DNA from: Hippasteria phrygiana | Taxonomy: Eukaryota; Echinodermata; Asteroidea; Valvatida; Goniasteridae | Assembly: GCA_037893225.1 (NCBI GenBank) | Contig: JAZGUH010000157.1 | Location: 654,853 to 718,852, forward strand | Length of the DNA stretch: 64,000 bases | Reading direction: 5' to 3' | Shown here: in pieces, positions 10,801 through 25,800 of the stretch | Layout: every line of letters starts with the position of its first letter | How positions within the stretch are numbered: the first letter of the stretch is position 1 | The notes under the pieces: model-generated | Databases searched by the model: none | What the model saw: the letters and a program-made list of their open reading frames with translations, nothing else | What the model was told of the DNA's origin: nothing | Position numbers and translations under genes: made by a program

Positions 10801-13800
10801 GGTGGCAGTTGCCAACCCAAAATAAACTTGTGGAGCGTATTAGGGGTGGCAGTGCCACCCCAATACGCTTTAAGCAGTTTTAGGCAGTAACATTTGAGTC
10901 TTTTTGTTTCCACGTTCTGTCTAAATTGGTTGGGTGACAAACATAAAAAACAAAAAGACCTTTGTTTCGCATAGCATCCCAGGCACGCGTTACAGCGGGC
11001 CCCGGCCCCATGCCGTTTATAGACGCTCCGCTTGCCTTCGTTCGCTCCACTTCAGGTCACTATTTATTTGCAGGTGCGGATCCGGGGGTAAGTGCCCCCC
11101 GGTAAATAGAGTCCCAAAAAAAAAAGGAGAAAAAAAAAGAGGAGGGAGCGCAACCTCCTTTAAAAAAATACCAGCGCCGATATTAAACATCTGCTGTATC
11201 TATTTTTTGGCATAAAAAAACTTTCCTGAAAAATGCAATAAGAAGAAAAAGATTTTGAATCATGTCATAGAACTGAAACCCTCTTTTAAGAGAAAACAGG
11301 AATATTTCCCGAAGCCCGGGGATTTTAACTCTCCATCCCAACATCTAATCCCCTTGGGGGAGTTTATTACAGGTTAAATGGCCACAACCAGCAGGAAACA
11401 ATTGATCACTGAATGACATACTAAAGGTGCCCAAATCCTTTTTGGGTGGCCTAAGCGCACACATTTTTTTCAATAAATATAATATTCAGTGCCATGTTTG
11501 TTCATGTCCAGTAATGAAACCATATCGTTGAAATTGGTATACAAACATGGCTAAAATAATGGCTAAAATAATGATATATTCTCCATATAATCTTAACAAC
11601 TTTTGCTACCAACAAAATCTGGTGAATGTGGTCAGGAATCGCCTCAGATTGCACCACAGAGCATCCAGAATCCAAAATTTTCCGGGCCCTTAAGCGGGCC
11701 CCGGACCCTACGACGTAAGGACTTCGCGATCCCAATTAAAATTTAATGGCAAAAACTGCAAATTAAACGCCAAAAAAATGGGGGAGGGAGAAACTTCATA
11801 TAATCTTCACTGATAGAAAGTGATAAATGTAAATGTATTGTTATTAGTAATACAAGTCACATCACAAGTCACTTTACAATTCTGGTCTCAAGCCTAATTG
11901 TAACAAGCTATTCAAACACATTATATGAGCAATTCCTTTGCCATTGTTCATCCCATGTGACTTGTGATCTGACTTGTGATCTGACTTGTGATCTGACTTG
12001 TGATCTGACTTGTGATCTGACTTGTGATCTGACTTGTGATCTGACTTGTGATCTGACTTGTGATCTGACTTGTGATCTGACTTGTGATCTGACTTGTGAT
12101 CTGACTTGTGATCTGACTTGTGATCTGACTCGATTACAACTCTGGTTTATAAATACTAACCTTGACTAGTAACAACAGTGCTGACTGTTACTTTTTTCAG
12201 TTCTTTCCTCAAAGAATGACAACTCTCCTGCATTGCCTCCCTTATCTTAGCACACTGCAGTCGATACTGGGACAACACAAGTATCCTTTGCGGCTTAATC
12301 TTGTAATGCCTAATCAAGGTGGACACTATTCGCACCTTTGGAGGGAAGAACACATTGATTTATGTTTAATTGTAATCCAAAAGAAATGAACAATAAAGCA
12401 AATATTTATACTTATTATTATATTTTATTATTATATTATATTATTTATATATATTTAGGAATTTATTGAGATTTCTGGTTGATGTGCCATCAGCAGAAAA
12501 AAATAATAGTCCTTGCTGACGTGCCCCTGAATATCTGAACATGTGTACAGTGCTCTTAAACCTTGCAAACTCTTTGTGGACCTGTGAACAAAAGATATCC
12601 ACAGGATACAGGAAGAGTGAACGGTTTGTAGACTTGCCTACGTCCACAGAATGTTTCCCCTTTCTGAAAAACAGCTTTAGACGCATTTTGGGGTTACACT
12701 GTGAACTAGTAACAATGGATTTAGTGCCAAGTAACAATGGATTTCCATTGTTAGTGCGGTTTTTCTTTCGTTAGATGTTAATAATGTTAGCAGGGGTGAG
12801 ATTGGCCAAAAATGAAAAATCCACGAAAAATCCACGAGTACCCCAGATCAACATATAATTTGTATTTGCCTAAAGGCACCCCTTTATAATATCCGTTTTT
12901 ATTCGTCGATATCCACTTTTTTACAGGTAAAAACACCTTTAGGACAACACCTCAGGAATTCCACATTGCAAAAGAGATTCTTTACAAATTCTGAAATCCT
13001 GACACAAATCCTGAAAAATCTCACCGTTGGGTTAGGGTTATCTGTTGCAAAATGAAATGGATCACTTATGGCCCATTTGTTTCACACAGATCAAAATCTC
13101 GATCAGTGATCTGTTCATTAATTGTTTCACTCATCAAATTCCACCTACTGGATGAAGCAAACCGGGGGTTGGATCACTGATACAAAATTTGGGTTGAAGG
13201 AGTGTTTAGAGTGCGAGTAAAATTAGCTTCTTTTTTTAAAACTATGTACATAAAAACAAAGGAATGTCCACAGTAGGTATGTAAGGTTAGTATGTGTGTG
13301 TAGACAGTGCAGGAACACAGCAAGCAATGTCATGGTTTCGTTCCACCATTTATGTAACTGCCATAAAGGGTTGTTGTTTATAAGCAGGGGCAAGGGACAA
13401 GTCTTAATTAAGCCTTCATACATTACTAAAACACACAAACACATCACAGTTTTTCCTCTTAAGTGTTCATCATTATTTCAAATCACTTTCTAGCATTTTT
13501 CACATTTTGATTCTTCCTGTTTGTCTACGTACCACATGCTCAACTTCTTTGGGATTTGCCTTGGACATCTCATTGCCTTCCGCTGCCTTAACAGCCAATG
13601 TTTCCTCTCTGCCGTCAACATGACAAAACACATTCCGGAAGTCAGCTCTGCCGGACCAAATGCCCAACGTTCTTGCTTCTAGCTGCCTCTGCTTGACAAC
13701 TGCAGCGGTTTCCAGGTTGCTTTTGTAGAAGGCCTGAGAAGGAAAACTGCAGATGGACTCGTGCTGTAGGTGTGGTAGCAAAGAAAGAATGCAATAAACT

Positions 13801-16800
13801 GTTCCATGCAACATATATATTATAATTGTGTAATGGATTTTAAAATCAAAATAAGGTAACGCAGTTCTCAATTCTTAAAATCTTAATTAGTTAGTCATGC
13901 AAAGTGTCTTTTCTTTTCATTATCGTACGACAGAGGTAACGCACTTTGTTACGTAACTCTTTATGAAGCCGTTCTTTTAAGTTGTCTATTCAACTCCACT
14001 CTCGGTCAAGCAACCTCACCTCACTCTCGCACACATTCGCACTCCGTGCAATATGAATCCGTGCAACTCCGACAATTCAAACCAGGAGATGGCAACTCGA
14101 TCCATCGACAGATAAGTCGGATCAACTTTCAAGAAGCAGCGGACTTCAGCCGATAACCCTCCTGAAGGAGGACCAGTTGTAACAAGGACCAGTTGTACCA
14201 CTCCAAGTACGCTCTGCCCAAATCGATTCCGCCTTGGCTTTGTTAGACGCCAGAGATGCCAACGCAACCAGAGATGCCCTCAATCAAGCCAGCAAAGATA
14301 TCTAACAATGCCGACCATTCATCCCAAAGCTAGGCCACACTGAAAGAATACATCGCAGGTGATTTGGCTGACGACTTGGATGATGAAAAACGGCTCCGGA
14401 AAGCAGAAAAATTGTGATTCTTATAAACACCAAGTTGCAATTGTCTATTCAACTTCACTCTTGGTCAAGCAACCTCGATCACCTCACTCCACCCCTTCCA
14501 CCCCCTTGGATACTGGTTGTTTTGCAGTGTCATTTGGAGCAAGGGTGCGCAACCTTTGTCTAACACTCGGGTCGCATCCACGATTCCTCCCACGCTGGGG
14601 GTTTTACGTGGCCACTGTCACTGTTGGTCACCGAACTGACTCTGCCCTAATCCGTTGCCTTCGTGCCACACAAAGTTCTTAGTGCTGTGGTTTTTAGTAG
14701 AACAATTTGTCATGCAATCTATTCATTCTCAGGATTTCCAGCTGCTTTGGTGTTTTGTTTAGAGTTTATTGTTGACCCAGAACCACAGCTACTAGCTAGA
14801 CATCAAATGCCCTCACTACTCCTCTCGGCCACTAATATAGGCCATTTCCACCACCAAAGCCTATAAAGTTCGGTCTAGCAACATTTGGGAAGTCTGCAAG
14901 ATGGCGCGTCAAGGCTAAAGATGTTCTCTAGCCGATATTCCACGTTATTTATAAAATACACATTGATTTGTAAATTACTATTTAAACTCTATCACATGTT
15001 CTTTTGTCTCGACATTATCAATACATCTATATTGGCTACAAATTTAACCTTGCATGACATTGTTCAGATCCTTACAAATTGTATCGCCAAGATTCTGACA
15101 TTCACCTGATGACGGTAAAATATCTATAACTGAACTTTGATAAAATACAACTGTTCAAAGTTTACCTGTAGGCAACCACAACTGTAACAAAATATAATTT
15201 TGCAATTCGAAGAGCAACTATATGCTCATGTTGATTTGGAAGTACGAAATATAGTGAGGTGGGTGGCTCTTCCTACCAATTGTTAAAATTGTGCTCTTTA
15301 TTGTCTCTCACAAATTTCTTTCGGAAGAATGGAGAAAGAAAGGGTTGGTTTTTGTTAGGTAATTTGAGTATAATAACAGTACAAAATCATTCTTTCACAT
15401 TAACCCATCAACGATGTTTCGGTTAGCAATGGATTCCAAGCGTACGTTCAGACACCGTGTTAGTTAAAACCCATGTGGTTCAACGGCAATCGACATTTGG
15501 GAGTGGGAAATTCCGAGTAATGTTCTCAAAATTTGCCAGGTCCAAGTGCCGAAGTTCCCAAGACAAATTTGCTTGAGTGATTTAATCGCCTTGTACTGGT
15601 GGCTTAAACTGGCATGCATATAAGGGGAATAAATCTAAAATCCGGTCTTGAACCAAGACGACATTTAGTGGCACTTATAAAAACCAAAAGCTAAATCAAC
15701 AAATCAAACATAAATGTAGAGAAAAGCACTACGTACCATTCGGTGCTGAATAGTAAGCATTATGGCTTTTTCCTGATGTTTCTCCAGCATGGAGATTCCC
15801 ATGCCAAGGTCCTCAGCATCTGCTGCTGTGATGATAGGTCTGCAAACCAATCAAAAACCATTTCAACTTGAAATCTACCTACCTCACTATCCTTAACAAT
15901 TGCAAATGATGGGTCCTTTTGTTCTATGATTCGCAGATTTGAAGACACTACTGTTTTAGAAATGTATACAGTGACCTACATGTGTATACCCCTTCTAGAC
16001 ATTAACTTTGGAAGTCATATTACAAGACTGTATTCTACACCGTCGGGATTGTGTGCAAAATGTATAAAGTTTGGGAACACACAGAAATTTGACTCTCAAA
16101 ATGCTGATGCACTTGCCAATTTGTAGGTAGTGATGTAATTTGCAGTGTCAATTGACAGCCCATCATTGTTTTCGAGTTCTTAGACTTTGCCTACGTGTGG
16201 CACATACAATAGCATGTAACAGCGCAATACATACACAAGTGCTTGTAAAGCATTTGCTGCCCATACCAAGCGAAATGGACAATGTGTTTGTGCAGTCAAG
16301 CATAACATACACAATAATCCAACAATGGATTGAAACTGCACAAATAGTGGCTATTGGCGTCATCTGGCCTGGTTGCACTGGGTTTTTTTGCGCCATTTGG
16401 CGTTTTGCATATGCAAGGGGTTAAAGATGATGTTGATTGCTGAGAGAAGTTTTCGTCGGTTTTCATAAAACATGAAATAACAAAAAAGTGACTTTTGAGA
16501 GCTATATTTATCAAGAAACCTCTAGCGAAGCATAGCTGCTGATACCATTTGTCTAAAAGTCGTCACTGTGGGAAGCAAACAATTCTGACTTTCTAATACG
16601 AACTCCTCTTTTGTCTAGACACAAAATGGAATTCGTCCTACGACGTCAAAATTGTTTGCTGGCTAGAGGGGACTTGATAAAACTGCTCTTAAAGTTACTT
16701 TTTTGTTATTTCATGGCAGAAATAATTGGCAGTTATATTTTAAAATATGCAATCTACATAAATAAAAAAAAAGACGCAGACTTCTCTCGGCAATCAACAT

Positions 16801-19800
16801 CATCTATATTAAACCCGAGGCCACACGCTACCCACTCCCCAGATACAATGGGCTACTTTTTAGACCAGCCCAAAAAGTGAGTAATAAAAGTGTGAAAGTG
16901 CCTACTCCCAACCATTTAATCACTGTTAATGTAAAATTATTTCAAATCTCATTCCCTTACACTATGACTGATGAATGCCAATTGGTCAACAGACAGGACT
17001 TAAAATTGAAAATATTTATCATAAAATTGATACTCAAAGAATGTTTGAAATGTTTAGATTTTGGGGAGAGGTTTGGCATTGTCAACTGCACAAATAAGCT
17101 AACACAACTGCATAAATAGGCTCGAATTTAAAACCTCTTTTTCAGTTGGTCTATCGGTCTGAAAATTGGGATAATTTCTTTGGTATCTAAAAGAAGATTT
17201 ATGAAGTGGCTTTTAGCCATTATACGCTATTGCCAAGTTGTCCACTTGCAAATGGTGATAGGTCAGTAATCTATAGAAAACACCAACCTGAGTTGCTTGT
17301 GATCGCCGATGAGCACAATCTGGCTAGGACTGGTTGCAACCAGGGGGATCAGCGTCTCTGGCTCACTGCACATTCCTGCCTCATCTATGATGCACTGTTC
17401 CACACTAACTTTGCCTGCTAAACGCCTGCTTCCTGCGGCATTGCACGTACACAAGATGATCTGATGCTTCCTCAGCTCTTCCTCCTGAAGGTAACAAAAC
17501 ACAGGACAAAATGCAACCGTTAAAATATCTGTATGGAGAAATAACAAACTCAAAAAAAGACAAGCTGATAGTTATGAGAATAACTAGAGGTATATAGACT
17601 AATCCGGCGACCAAACTTAGAAGCATTTACTGCGGCGGCACCACGCTCGCGTGCATATTTTACGCACTTGCTCGATGCAGCTTCGACCAACAGGGTGTTT
17701 ACACCTTGCCAAAATGCGCACGCGAGCAACCTGCACGCGAGCATGGCACCAGAGCAAAAATGGCTTCTAATTTTGTTTGGCGAATTCCTGTATACTTGAC
17801 ATTTCAGTTTGCTCTGATGGTCATCGGCATTCTGAAGGCGATCATGTAGCATACAGACCAAAACATTGAGTCAACTTTGGTTTGTCTATAAACCACAATT
17901 GACAAAACAAGTCAGTCAAGCATGTCAGACTTTCGTCAGACCATAGTCGTGGCTACGATTGGTCAATGTAGTGCGCCCTCACAATTTCTCTCCATTAACA
18001 CAATCCACCATGTGAAGCCTTCGCATAGATAAATAACAGATCATCTAGGTCATTCACATTTCCCCCCCCCCTCAAAAAAAATAAAAAATAAAAAATAAAT
18101 TAATAAATAATAATAAAAAAAAAACTGGGGCATGTCTTGAACCTCTGAACAGAGATGTTAGAAAAGAGATGTTAGAAAGGTCCTAAAATTGCAATTTGTT
18201 GAATGAAGGTTGCGTTTTACTGATTGCAGAATTGGAAGTTTATTGAATCAGACTAAATTGAAATTGATTGATTATAGAATCTGAACTGATTGTTGATAAA
18301 ACCAGATGCATTGAACTGTGAAATTTTACTGACTATAGAAGCAGTAATTTATTATTTATTTTGTGGCTGCAGAGCTCACAATTCCGAAATTTAATGTTCC
18401 AGAGAAATTGGTGAATTTCAAAGTACCTTCCATCAAAGTTTTGAATTTAACAGTTCTATTTTGGATTTTAGATTCAACTAAGAGTGCTGACTGAATTTTG
18501 TGCTTTAATTAATCAAAATATAGCATGCTCCAGAATTCTTAATGATTTTGTAAATATTGCATATATTGAGTTTTGTGAATATATTACTTGTAGGGCTGTC
18601 CTGAATATAGCGAATATTTGAATATTCGATCATCAACCGAATATTCAAATAGCTTTTTGCTGGTTTGAATATTCAAAGAAATATATATGCACGTACAGAG
18701 ACGACTCTGATGCTATTTTAATAGAAAAGTTACGGCGCTCAGCAGTGTCAAATGCCGCATTTTTTGTGGACAGAGGTTTATTGTTCCCGAGCGTAAAAGC
18801 CTTGACACTTCTGCTAATTATTGCAAAAACTCCGACTGGAGTTTGGTTTCTTGTTATCAGAACGTTATATGTACTCGTAATGATCTTGATACAATGCAAA
18901 AAATGTCCATCGGGTGGTCTCTAATATCGAACGCCGCATGTAAAACACCGGCGTACTTTGCGTGCAACTTTTTACCGGCGCGGCATGCAGTTGCAGCAGA
19001 TGCCTGAAAGACTTGATCGGCGAGTATCAAATATTCGGTCAAGCCCAGTCTCAAATAATCGAATACTAAATTATTCGAAAATGAACAGCCCTAATTACTT
19101 GTGAGATGATTTCCTTGTTTCTTGTTGTTGATTCTTTCTGTCTTCTTGTTATCTTTTTGACCGATTACATCACGTAAAATTGGGTTAAACAATAATGACA
19201 ACTTGAAAGCATCTGTAAATGGAAAAATTTGAACTCACTAGGGCTGTCCCGAATATACCGAATATACCGAATAGTTTTTTGCCGGTTCGAATATTCGAAA
19301 AAATATATATATGCACGTACAGATACGAATTTGATGCTATTTTAATAGAAAAGTTATGGCTCTTAGCAGTGTCAAATGCCACATTTTTTGTGGACAGTTT
19401 TATTGTTCCCAACCATAAAACCCTTGACACTTCTAAAATAATTATTGCAAAAAAGTCAGGCTGGAGTTTGGTTTCTTGTTATCAGAACGTTATACGTACT
19501 CTTAATGATCTTGATAAAAAGCAAAAAAATGTCTATCAGGTGCTCTCTAATATCAATCGCAACCTGTAAAACACCAACAGCTGAAAGACTTGATCGGCGA
19601 GTATCGAATATTCAGTTAAGCCCAGTCTCGAATAATCAAATACTAAATTATTCGAAAATGAACAGCCCTAGAACTCACAAGGTTGTCAAAGTATAAAAAG
19701 AACCCTTCCCCATAAACAAAATAAATTTAAAAAGTAAATTAAGAAAAACAAACAATAAAAACCATGAAGAAACACTCACCACAGCTTCGTCAATTTTGTT

Positions 19801-22800
19801 TTTGTAATCCCGGATAGTATCGATGGAGGGCTTGTAAGTGGGATCTTTGAAGATAGAATCATACTTTTTGATGTTCTCACTGTGGCTGTTGGAGGGTTTT
19901 CGGATCAGGTGATGCAATGCGATGTCATCCAGTCGAGGATTTATCTTATTCTCTTGGCCCCCTCTGGTTTTACAAGCTGCGGTGGGATCCCCCGGAATCG
20001 GAAACTCTTGGTACTCAAGTGTCTCACTGTAGACACGGACCGCCTTCACATCACACCGCTTGAGATAGCCTTTATAAAAACAGCAACATTTACCAAAATC
20101 AATATTGTACAATATCCTAGGCTGCAGATGAACATATATATACCACCGCTGAAATGAATAAATACAGGAAAATACAGTGACTGCATAATAATGGTAAAGT
20201 GACTTGGTGTTAAGTCTTGTGTCACTACATTCTAGTTTACATCATCTCTGATTCAGGGTCCAAACAAGTCACTTGTACAACTAAGTTAAAACAAATGAAA
20301 AAAAAAACAATATCTAACTGGCTGAAAATTTTGTGAAATATTTTCACAAGTTTTCTTATAATACTCATTTTGTGTGTAGTTGGTCAGTTTTATCCATTAT
20401 AAATATAAACCTATAGCAAGGAAATAGATGGGTCGAATGGATGGAAATTTTCCCCTTGTTTTTTCCCCAAAAGTTTTTCTTTTTTTTGCGGATTTTTCGC
20501 CCATCCCGTAAATCAGCAATATAGACTTATAGTGGAAAGCTGAAAACCTAACTGTATAGATGGAATAGATTTTCTGTTTAAATATTCTTGCATTAATTTT
20601 GTGTAAATATTTATTTATTGAATGTATTCATTTTAATTACAAATGTATGCAGGGCCTCAATTAATGGAAACAGTTTTATACTGTTTGGGCACACCTTAGG
20701 TATAAAAGAAATGTAATAAAAAACAAAATGAATCAAATGAATGAAATATTACTCAAGTTATAATTGCAGATTAACTATATTTATACAAAATTATTATATT
20801 GTAGGAATACTACAGTATTCCTACAAATATGATAATTTTGTATAGTCAATCTGCAATTATAACTTGAGTAATATTTTACGATATTACACTTTTGAAAGCG
20901 TAACTTTTGTGCAGAAAATTATCCCTTTTAATCAAAGTTTATGCCACTTTTACTGAAATGAAGTGTTTTTGCTAAACACCACACTGTTGCATTACAATTA
21001 TCTACAGCTTCTACTATTAAATGTACAAAATGGTGCAACATCACTAACCCTCCCCTGCCTTTCAAATAATATCTAGAGGGAAAAACATTTAAGAAAAATA
21101 TTTGAAAAGATTCTTGCTTCACTTTATCTGAAGTTATTGCATCGCTAGTCAAGGTTGTTTTTTGCAGAACAGGAACATTTACTCACCAGCAACAACATTC
21201 ACCGACTCATTAGAGGGTCCACAGTAGAGAACATGAGGGGTTTTACCAGTGGCTCGTAAGGACTTATTCCTCTCCACAAAGATGCTGGCCAACAAGGCAC
21301 CCACGATGGTCTTCCCAGTGCCTTGCATGTGAAATGATAAATAAAAATTATGACATTTCTTTAAGGAATTATTTCTATTTTAAGTATTGAGTTGAACTTG
21401 TTTTCACACATATAACAATGATATGAGCATGATCTGGTGCTTGTATTCATCTTACTGTAATTCCAGGAATCTCTGTGTGTTCATGTACATGTATTCCTGT
21501 GGGGCAGAAAACACAATAGAACAATCAGCCCCACAGCGGAATCTTTAGAAATCTATCTTCCCCAGAGGAGAAACTCCATAGCGTTACGAATTTCAATAGG
21601 AACAAAGGAAAACAAAAGGTGCATAAAGGTCTTCCCCATATAAAGTATAGGTGTGTACGGCTGAACGTGTTGGGGTATTCAAACCGCGGACGAAAAATTC
21701 CTGAGAACAAAAGAGAACAATATCATCAGCGATTCCCAGCGAACGTCCGCGATTGAGATCGTGTACAAAAATACCTATTGGAGCCTTCCGAAAAAGTTAG
21801 AGTACAAACAAAAGAGGGAACAATAGGACGTCGCGTTTGACAGTGGATATGAGTTTGTGTGGGTGTGAGTTTGTATAGCTATTCAAACTGTGGACCTTTA
21901 ACACAGAGGACAATAGGGTCCACGATTGAGTCAAGGTACACGATTGAAAATCGTGTACAAAACATATCGGAGGCCTTCCGAAAAAGTAAAAGTATAAACA
22001 AAAGAGGGACAATAGGAGGTCCGCGATTGCCGGTGTTTACACACTTGAGTGAGTTTGTATATGCCGACAATCGTGGACCTTGGACAAAAGAATTCGGGCG
22101 TAGACAAAGGGGTCCACGTTTGACCTAACGTCCACGATTGAAAATCGTGTACAAAACCAATGGGAGGCCTTCCGAAAAAGAGTATAAACAAAAGAGGAAC
22201 AATGGGAGGTCCACGATTGCACCCGTTTACATGACTGTGTGTGTTTGTGTGTGTGTCTGTCTGTCCGTAATTCGATTATCTCCAGAACCGGGCACTGTTT
22301 GAAGTTGAAAATCGGCAGGTGTATTGCTCAGGACCCAAGAATGTGCAATGTCAAGTTTGAATATTTTTTGCAAGTGTTCATATAGTTTTTTGGATAGCCT
22401 TTTGACACAGGGATTTAATTCCTTTTAGATGATCGCTAGGCCTCTATTTTGTAATTCCTCACCTCTATATGCATTGTTTTTTCTGTATTTATGATATCTC
22501 TTATATTGCCTAAAAACAAATGAATAAAAGAAGGAACAAAACGAATATGTGCACAAGGGGTGCAGTAGCGTATCCAGATTTTTGTTCCAGGGAGGGCAAA
22601 TAATGTCTAAAACTGTCTTAAAAACACTTTCTTTTTTGGGTTTTTTTTATGACTGGTTAAACCACTGCAAGAGTGGGAAAACAATTTGTAGACACCAACG
22701 AGATTTGAAATCCTAAGATTCTTCTTTTGATAATTGGCACTAACCTGGGGGTCCCTGAATGACAGTAAACTGTTGTTGGAGAGCGCTTGCAATTGCTATC

Positions 22801-25800
22801 CGTTGAGATTCATTCGGCTGGTAACCAAATGGGCTTCTCATGTTCATTGGAAATCCACCCATGCACTGTAGATCTGTTGAGTAAAACAAAGTGACACATT
22901 CCATATTTCTGGCCAACAAGGGGATTAAAGCTCTGTACGATTTTTTTTAATTCTGAAATTGTTGAATATTATTTTACTGACGTGATTATGACTGACATGT
23001 CTGATAACTGTAATTGGCCTATTAATACAAAAATGTTCTTGAATAAACGATGCCATTTGTTTTACCCGACATAGACAGCATAAAGATGGCATTTTGTGAA
23101 CTTTCAAGTACTGCATACGGGAACTCTTAACCCTAACAGCCCAAGGCTTTTTACTAGAATCCTTCCCTAACCACACAAACTCCAACACTGTACTGTGTAG
23201 TAAACCAATGGCACATTCTTTGTACTTAGACAAAATCAGGGCATCAAGTCCCATGCAAAGTGATGGTGCCAAGGCAGTACCTAATCACACAAAATTCAAC
23301 ACAAATGGGGTGTTTGATTTTGGCAGGTTAGGGATGGTTAGGGTTAAAGGCACATATTGCCATGAATCCCCCAAATTTAATCTTGTTGGTTAGTTACCTA
23401 ACCTATTTCCAAGGTCCGAGTGTAAACATTCTACCATAATGTGTAATATTATTGGAGAAATGAGGAAAATACTGAAGCATAGACATCTGGACATTCAGAC
23501 TGGCACCACACATGGTGCAGGCTGTACACTAAGTGCCAAGCTCTGGGGCACCACTCTGAATACCAACAGCCCAAATATTCCAAACCAAACTGGCATCCCC
23601 CAAAATTATGATCCAACAATGCTCTCTTAATGTAAGAGTGAAAAAATCACTCTCCAAAAAAGTGAATCCCTTCTCAAACCACTTGAAAAGAGTGAAATTT
23701 CCACTCGAAAAGAGTGAAATTTCCACTCGAAAAGAGTGAAATTTCCTCTCTTTTGAGGAGCCATATAAGGGACAACTCTTTTTCGAGTTGTCCCTTATGA
23801 GCCTCCTCGAAAGAGTGGAAATTTCACTCTTTTCGAGTGGTTTGAGAAGGGATTCACTCTTTTTGAGAGTTTTTCACTCTTTTTACATTAAGAGAGTAGC
23901 AATTTTAAGACGACTGCTTTTTGCAGCCCAATTGGATGCCTCAGGAATGTGTCCTTTTTATGCTATGAATTTCACACCGCCTATGTATAAAGTGTCCCCT
24001 TTATATTTCTATGGTTGTCATATTTTTTGACCTTGAAATAAAAATAAACTACCTGTTGAGGGTACATAAGGCTAAATAACATGATACAAAGTGTTGAATG
24101 TATGGCGGTCTTGTTCTGAATTTTTGCAACTTCTGACAAAAGTTAGAGATGAACAAAGTATACATTTTCTTTGGCAACTTGAAATACAAATTTGCACAAG
24201 TGAATTATGCGAGTTAACACTCCTGTTTGCTATAAATATGTTTCCCGTGCTGGAGCAAACTTTCTATGCATGATTTTTAAATAAATAAAAACAAAAAATA
24301 AAACGGCCCAAACGTGGCAACTCAAAAAATTGGAAAGATTACTTTTTTTTGTGGAAAGAAATTCCATACAGGGTCGACAGCATCAAAAGAGTTTTTCTTT
24401 CTTCGGTCGGGAGCCAAAAATGGGGTTGGTTGGAAATGAGAAACAAAGAAATAAAAAGGGACGCCCTTACCTTCTACAAGTGTTGTCTTCAAAAGGCAAA
24501 TGTCTTGAATTAGTGGGGTTGCCTTGTCCAAATTTCGCACAGCATTCTCAAGTCGCCTGCATCAAAAGTAGAATAATTTACAGTAAACTGGGAACTGATT
24601 TTGAACTACTAAAACATTACCAGCTACAAATATGTGCAATCAGTTTTATACTACAGGTGGATTTCTGTAAAGCACATTTTCCAATAAATTTCATTTAATG
24701 TCAGAGGAAGAATATCAAAATACAAAAGACGACATTACTGATATGCCTTCTCCATATTTCACACATCATGTGCACTGAAAATATGAATTGTGCAGAGTAA
24801 ATAAACAGCAATTTTAAGTGCCCTTTCACAATTATCACCCAATGTGTTGGTGCATGGCATGGAATCAAGGACCTAATTTTGAAAGATGGGGGCTACTGCT
24901 CTAAACCAAATTCTGAATATATATATGCAGTCAAACAACTCATTATGCCAGACATTACTAAATTTTATATCGGACATGATTCAATTTGTAAAGATTACAA
25001 ACTGCAAGGCTACACACTTACCGATCTTGCTCTAGTTTAGGGATCACGTCCACTGCACAAGGAAAATCCTCACCAGAATGCATCAGGATCTTCGGAAATG
25101 GTGAGCTCAGCTTTTTCACTTTAAAGTGGACAATCTGATTTCCTTTGTAGCGAGTCACATCAGTCACTGCTGCATGGGCGACAAATGCCATGTTATGAAT
25201 GCTACTGTTTGAAACACTCCTTGACTTACAAGTCAGCAGCCTCAGAGCTGACTGTGTTTCATCAGGCACAGGCAGGTTTTTGTACTGGATGCACAGGTAG
25301 TCCAGATTAACATCAGGGTCCTTGCTCACTTCATCATCATCCGATTCATCCATACTATATGACTTGCTGGGGTGGTTGAACTTTATGTGCCGGTCTTCAC
25401 AGAAGGCAGCTGTGAGACTGAACGTACCAATCTTGGCTTTTCCATCATCGGTCCAATTGATTTTGATCCCTTGAATGTGGATGCTTTCATTGCTGTGGAC
25501 TGCGTTGTGAATGCTCATCATTTCTAAGATAGGCAAGTAGATGTCTTTGTATGCCTGTATATTTTTACATTTAACTACCCGTTTTGAGGCCACCATGTTG
25601 AAACTCTCGGCTGGTTTTGCCCGATGCTCTACACAGAAATCTAGTTTTGGAGTCAGACTGACAAGCTGCATACTGGGTGTGATCAGTCCCTTGACCATGG
25701 ACGCGCAGAGATGGACTTGCAGGACATCACTCTGCTCGAAGTCACGTGAGAATTCAGCAAAGATGGAGTGCCTTCCCTCAGAATCCACTGTCTCTGATAT

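Noticed and set aside
11957..12130. CRISPR array
   Set aside because: Contiguous 12-base tandem units without spacers, in a eukaryotic intron.
11957..12169. Plus-strand frame of repeated TCDL
   Set aside because: Product of the 12-base minisatellite.
14359..15109. Plus-strand frames of 67-107 codons in intron 27
   Set aside because: No family motifs, no splice continuity, and overlap with degenerate repeats.
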